Made by a program: the position numbers and the translations under genes
The notes under the pieces: model-generated
What the model was told of the DNA's origin: nothing
The model's input: only the letters and a program-made list of their open reading frames with translations
Database searches by the model: none
Assembly: GCA_947469815.1 (NCBI GenBank)
Contig: CANIRI010000135.1
Coordinates: 1-6,826, forward strand
From: Comamonadaceae bacterium
GTDB lineage: Bacteria; Pseudomonadota; Gammaproteobacteria; Burkholderiales; Burkholderiaceae_C
Reading direction: 5' to 3'
DNA length: 6,826 bases
In this document: in pieces, positions 6,089-6,826 of the stretch
Layout: each line of letters opens with the position of its first letter
Position numbering within the stretch: position 1 is the first letter of the stretch

Positions 6089-6826
6089 CAGGCAAACATC
6101 CCATGCAAAAACCACGCAGCGGCACTTGGGCCGCTGCGCTGTAAACGCTGGCGAAACACCCAGAGCAAGCCGCAAGCAGCACTGCGGGCAATGAAGTAAT
6201 CCCGCTGCACGCCGGGCGCGTCGTCCCAGCCCGCTGCTTCGATACGCTGCGGGCCCGCCAGCAGGGTCAAAGGGCCGTGGAACCGGGGTGCGCCGTGCGC
6301 GTCGGTCTGCAAAGGCTGCGGGCTCTCGCACAACCAGGTGGGGTACAGGCCTGCGTCGGCATCGCACAAGGCCGCGTGCTGCGCCCCCTGCCGGTATCCG
6401 GCGGCTGCGGGTTCTGCCGCGTGCCAATACTGCATGGATTCGGGCCGGTGATCGTCTTGTAGCGCCACGCGCAAAACGCTGCCCGGCCCTAAGCGGGCGG
6501 CGACCCGCTCCAGCATCTGGTGCAGCGGATCGCCCAGGCGCTGCGCGTCGGGCAGCAGACTGCGGCTCTCGCCTTGGAGCGGCTGGGTGGACGGCGCGCG
6601 CAGGCGCAAATACAAAACCGGCGCAGGCAGCGTCACACGGGCCAGTTGCTCGGCGAACAGGCGCTCCCAGTGGCGCATGTCCTGGCTGGCCTGGGTGGTG
6701 CGCAACTGCAAACGCCCCCAACCGTCGCCGCTGTGGTGGCCATCGGTATGGGCAGCATTGCTGCGACGGGCGTCGAGCTGCCACTGCAAGTCCAGCGCCA
6801 GGGCCCCGCGCTGGCGCAGACGCAGC
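6088..6826 (-). CDS. imuB: ImuB, Y-family polymerase-like mutasome protein, C-terminal fragment
   Basis: The frame is open from the right edge (codons complete from 6825) to a TGA at 6088-6090 and gives 245 residues, the C-terminal part of a longer protein. Features typical of ImuB C-termini are visible: the opening LRQRGALALDLQWQLD, the TTQASQDMRHWERLFAEQL segment, GPQRIEAAGWDD, VQRDYFIARS with LLWVFRQRL, and the end WFLHGMFA. ImuB is a catalytically inactive Y-family relative that bridges ImuA, the beta clamp and the polymerase DnaE2 in SOS-induced mutagenic repair. The palm domain and clamp-binding motif would lie outside the window, as would any LexA box and the imuA and dnaE2 genes. An alternative - strand frame over the same bases (6065-6784) is also open but has arginine- and proline-rich low-complexity translation with no family resemblance. 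Little doubt about the family; less about functional integrity, since only part is seen. Confidence 0.85.
   Translation of the reverse strand, partial: LRLRQRGALALDLQWQLDARRSNAAHTDGHHSGDGWGRLQLRTTQASQDMRHWERLFAEQLARVTLPAPVLYLRLRAPSTQPLQGESRSLLPDAQRLGDPLHQMLERVAARLGPGSVLRVALQDDHRPESMQYWHAAEPAAAGYRQGAQHAALCDADAGLYPTWLCESPQPLQTDAHGAPRFHGPLTLLAGPQRIEAAGWDDAPGVQRDYFIARSAACGLLWVFRQRLQRSGPSAAAWFLHGMFA

Noticed and set aside
6065..6784. 239-codon open frame on the - strand overlapping imuB in another frame
   Set aside because: The overlapping frame 6088-6826 carries clear ImuB motifs up to its natural end. This one is Arg/Pro/Ala-rich and has no family resemblance.
1..6826. Insertion sequences, CRISPR array, tRNA or rRNA genes, integrase or att sites
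   Set aside because: No transposase or integrase motifs, no regularly spaced repeats and no cloverleaf or rRNA-like stretch were seen on either strand.

Overview
The window looks like chromosomal DNA from a GC-rich betaproteobacterium, most likely Burkholderiales and probably Comamonadaceae (a relative of Rhodoferax, Polaromonas or Acidovorax). This rests on the GC-rich coding sequence, the style of the CorC and MBL-fold proteins, a Bug-type periplasmic binding protein (a family greatly expanded in this order) and an ImuB polymerase-like protein. The genus is inferred from remembered family sequences, not from a search.

Layout from left to right: (1) the 3' end of a winged-helix, MarR-like regulator on the + strand (1-183). 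(2) A complete MBL-fold metallo-hydrolase on the - strand (195-1124), convergent with the regulator and divergent from the next gene. (3) A + strand run of three genes with 1-base and 4-base stop/start overlaps: corC/ybeX (1190-2053), lnt (2053-3615) and chrA (3612-4925). (4) A 135-base intergenic region dense in inverted repeats. (5) A + strand gene for a Bug/TctC-family solute-binding protein with a probable Tat signal (5061-6068). (6) The C-terminal part of ImuB on the - strand (6088 to beyond the right edge), convergent with the Bug gene across a 19-base gap that may hold a weak bidirectional terminator.

Functionally, corC-lnt is a conserved envelope pair: a soluble CBS-domain protein linked to Mg/Co homeostasis and ribosome maturation, and the last enzyme of lipoprotein acylation. 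The chrA chromate transporter is joined directly to the end of lnt and was probably added to an existing operon. The MBL hydrolase, the Bug protein and ImuB are separate units. ImuB belongs to the SOS mutasome (ImuA-ImuB-DnaE2), whose other genes would lie to the right.

I see no insertion sequence, CRISPR array, tRNA or rRNA, and no convincing undescribed multi-gene system. The points most worth checking are the cluster of inverted repeats between chrA and the Bug gene, the coupling of chrA to lnt, and the placement of corC-lnt beside an MBL gene instead of ybeZ-ybeY.
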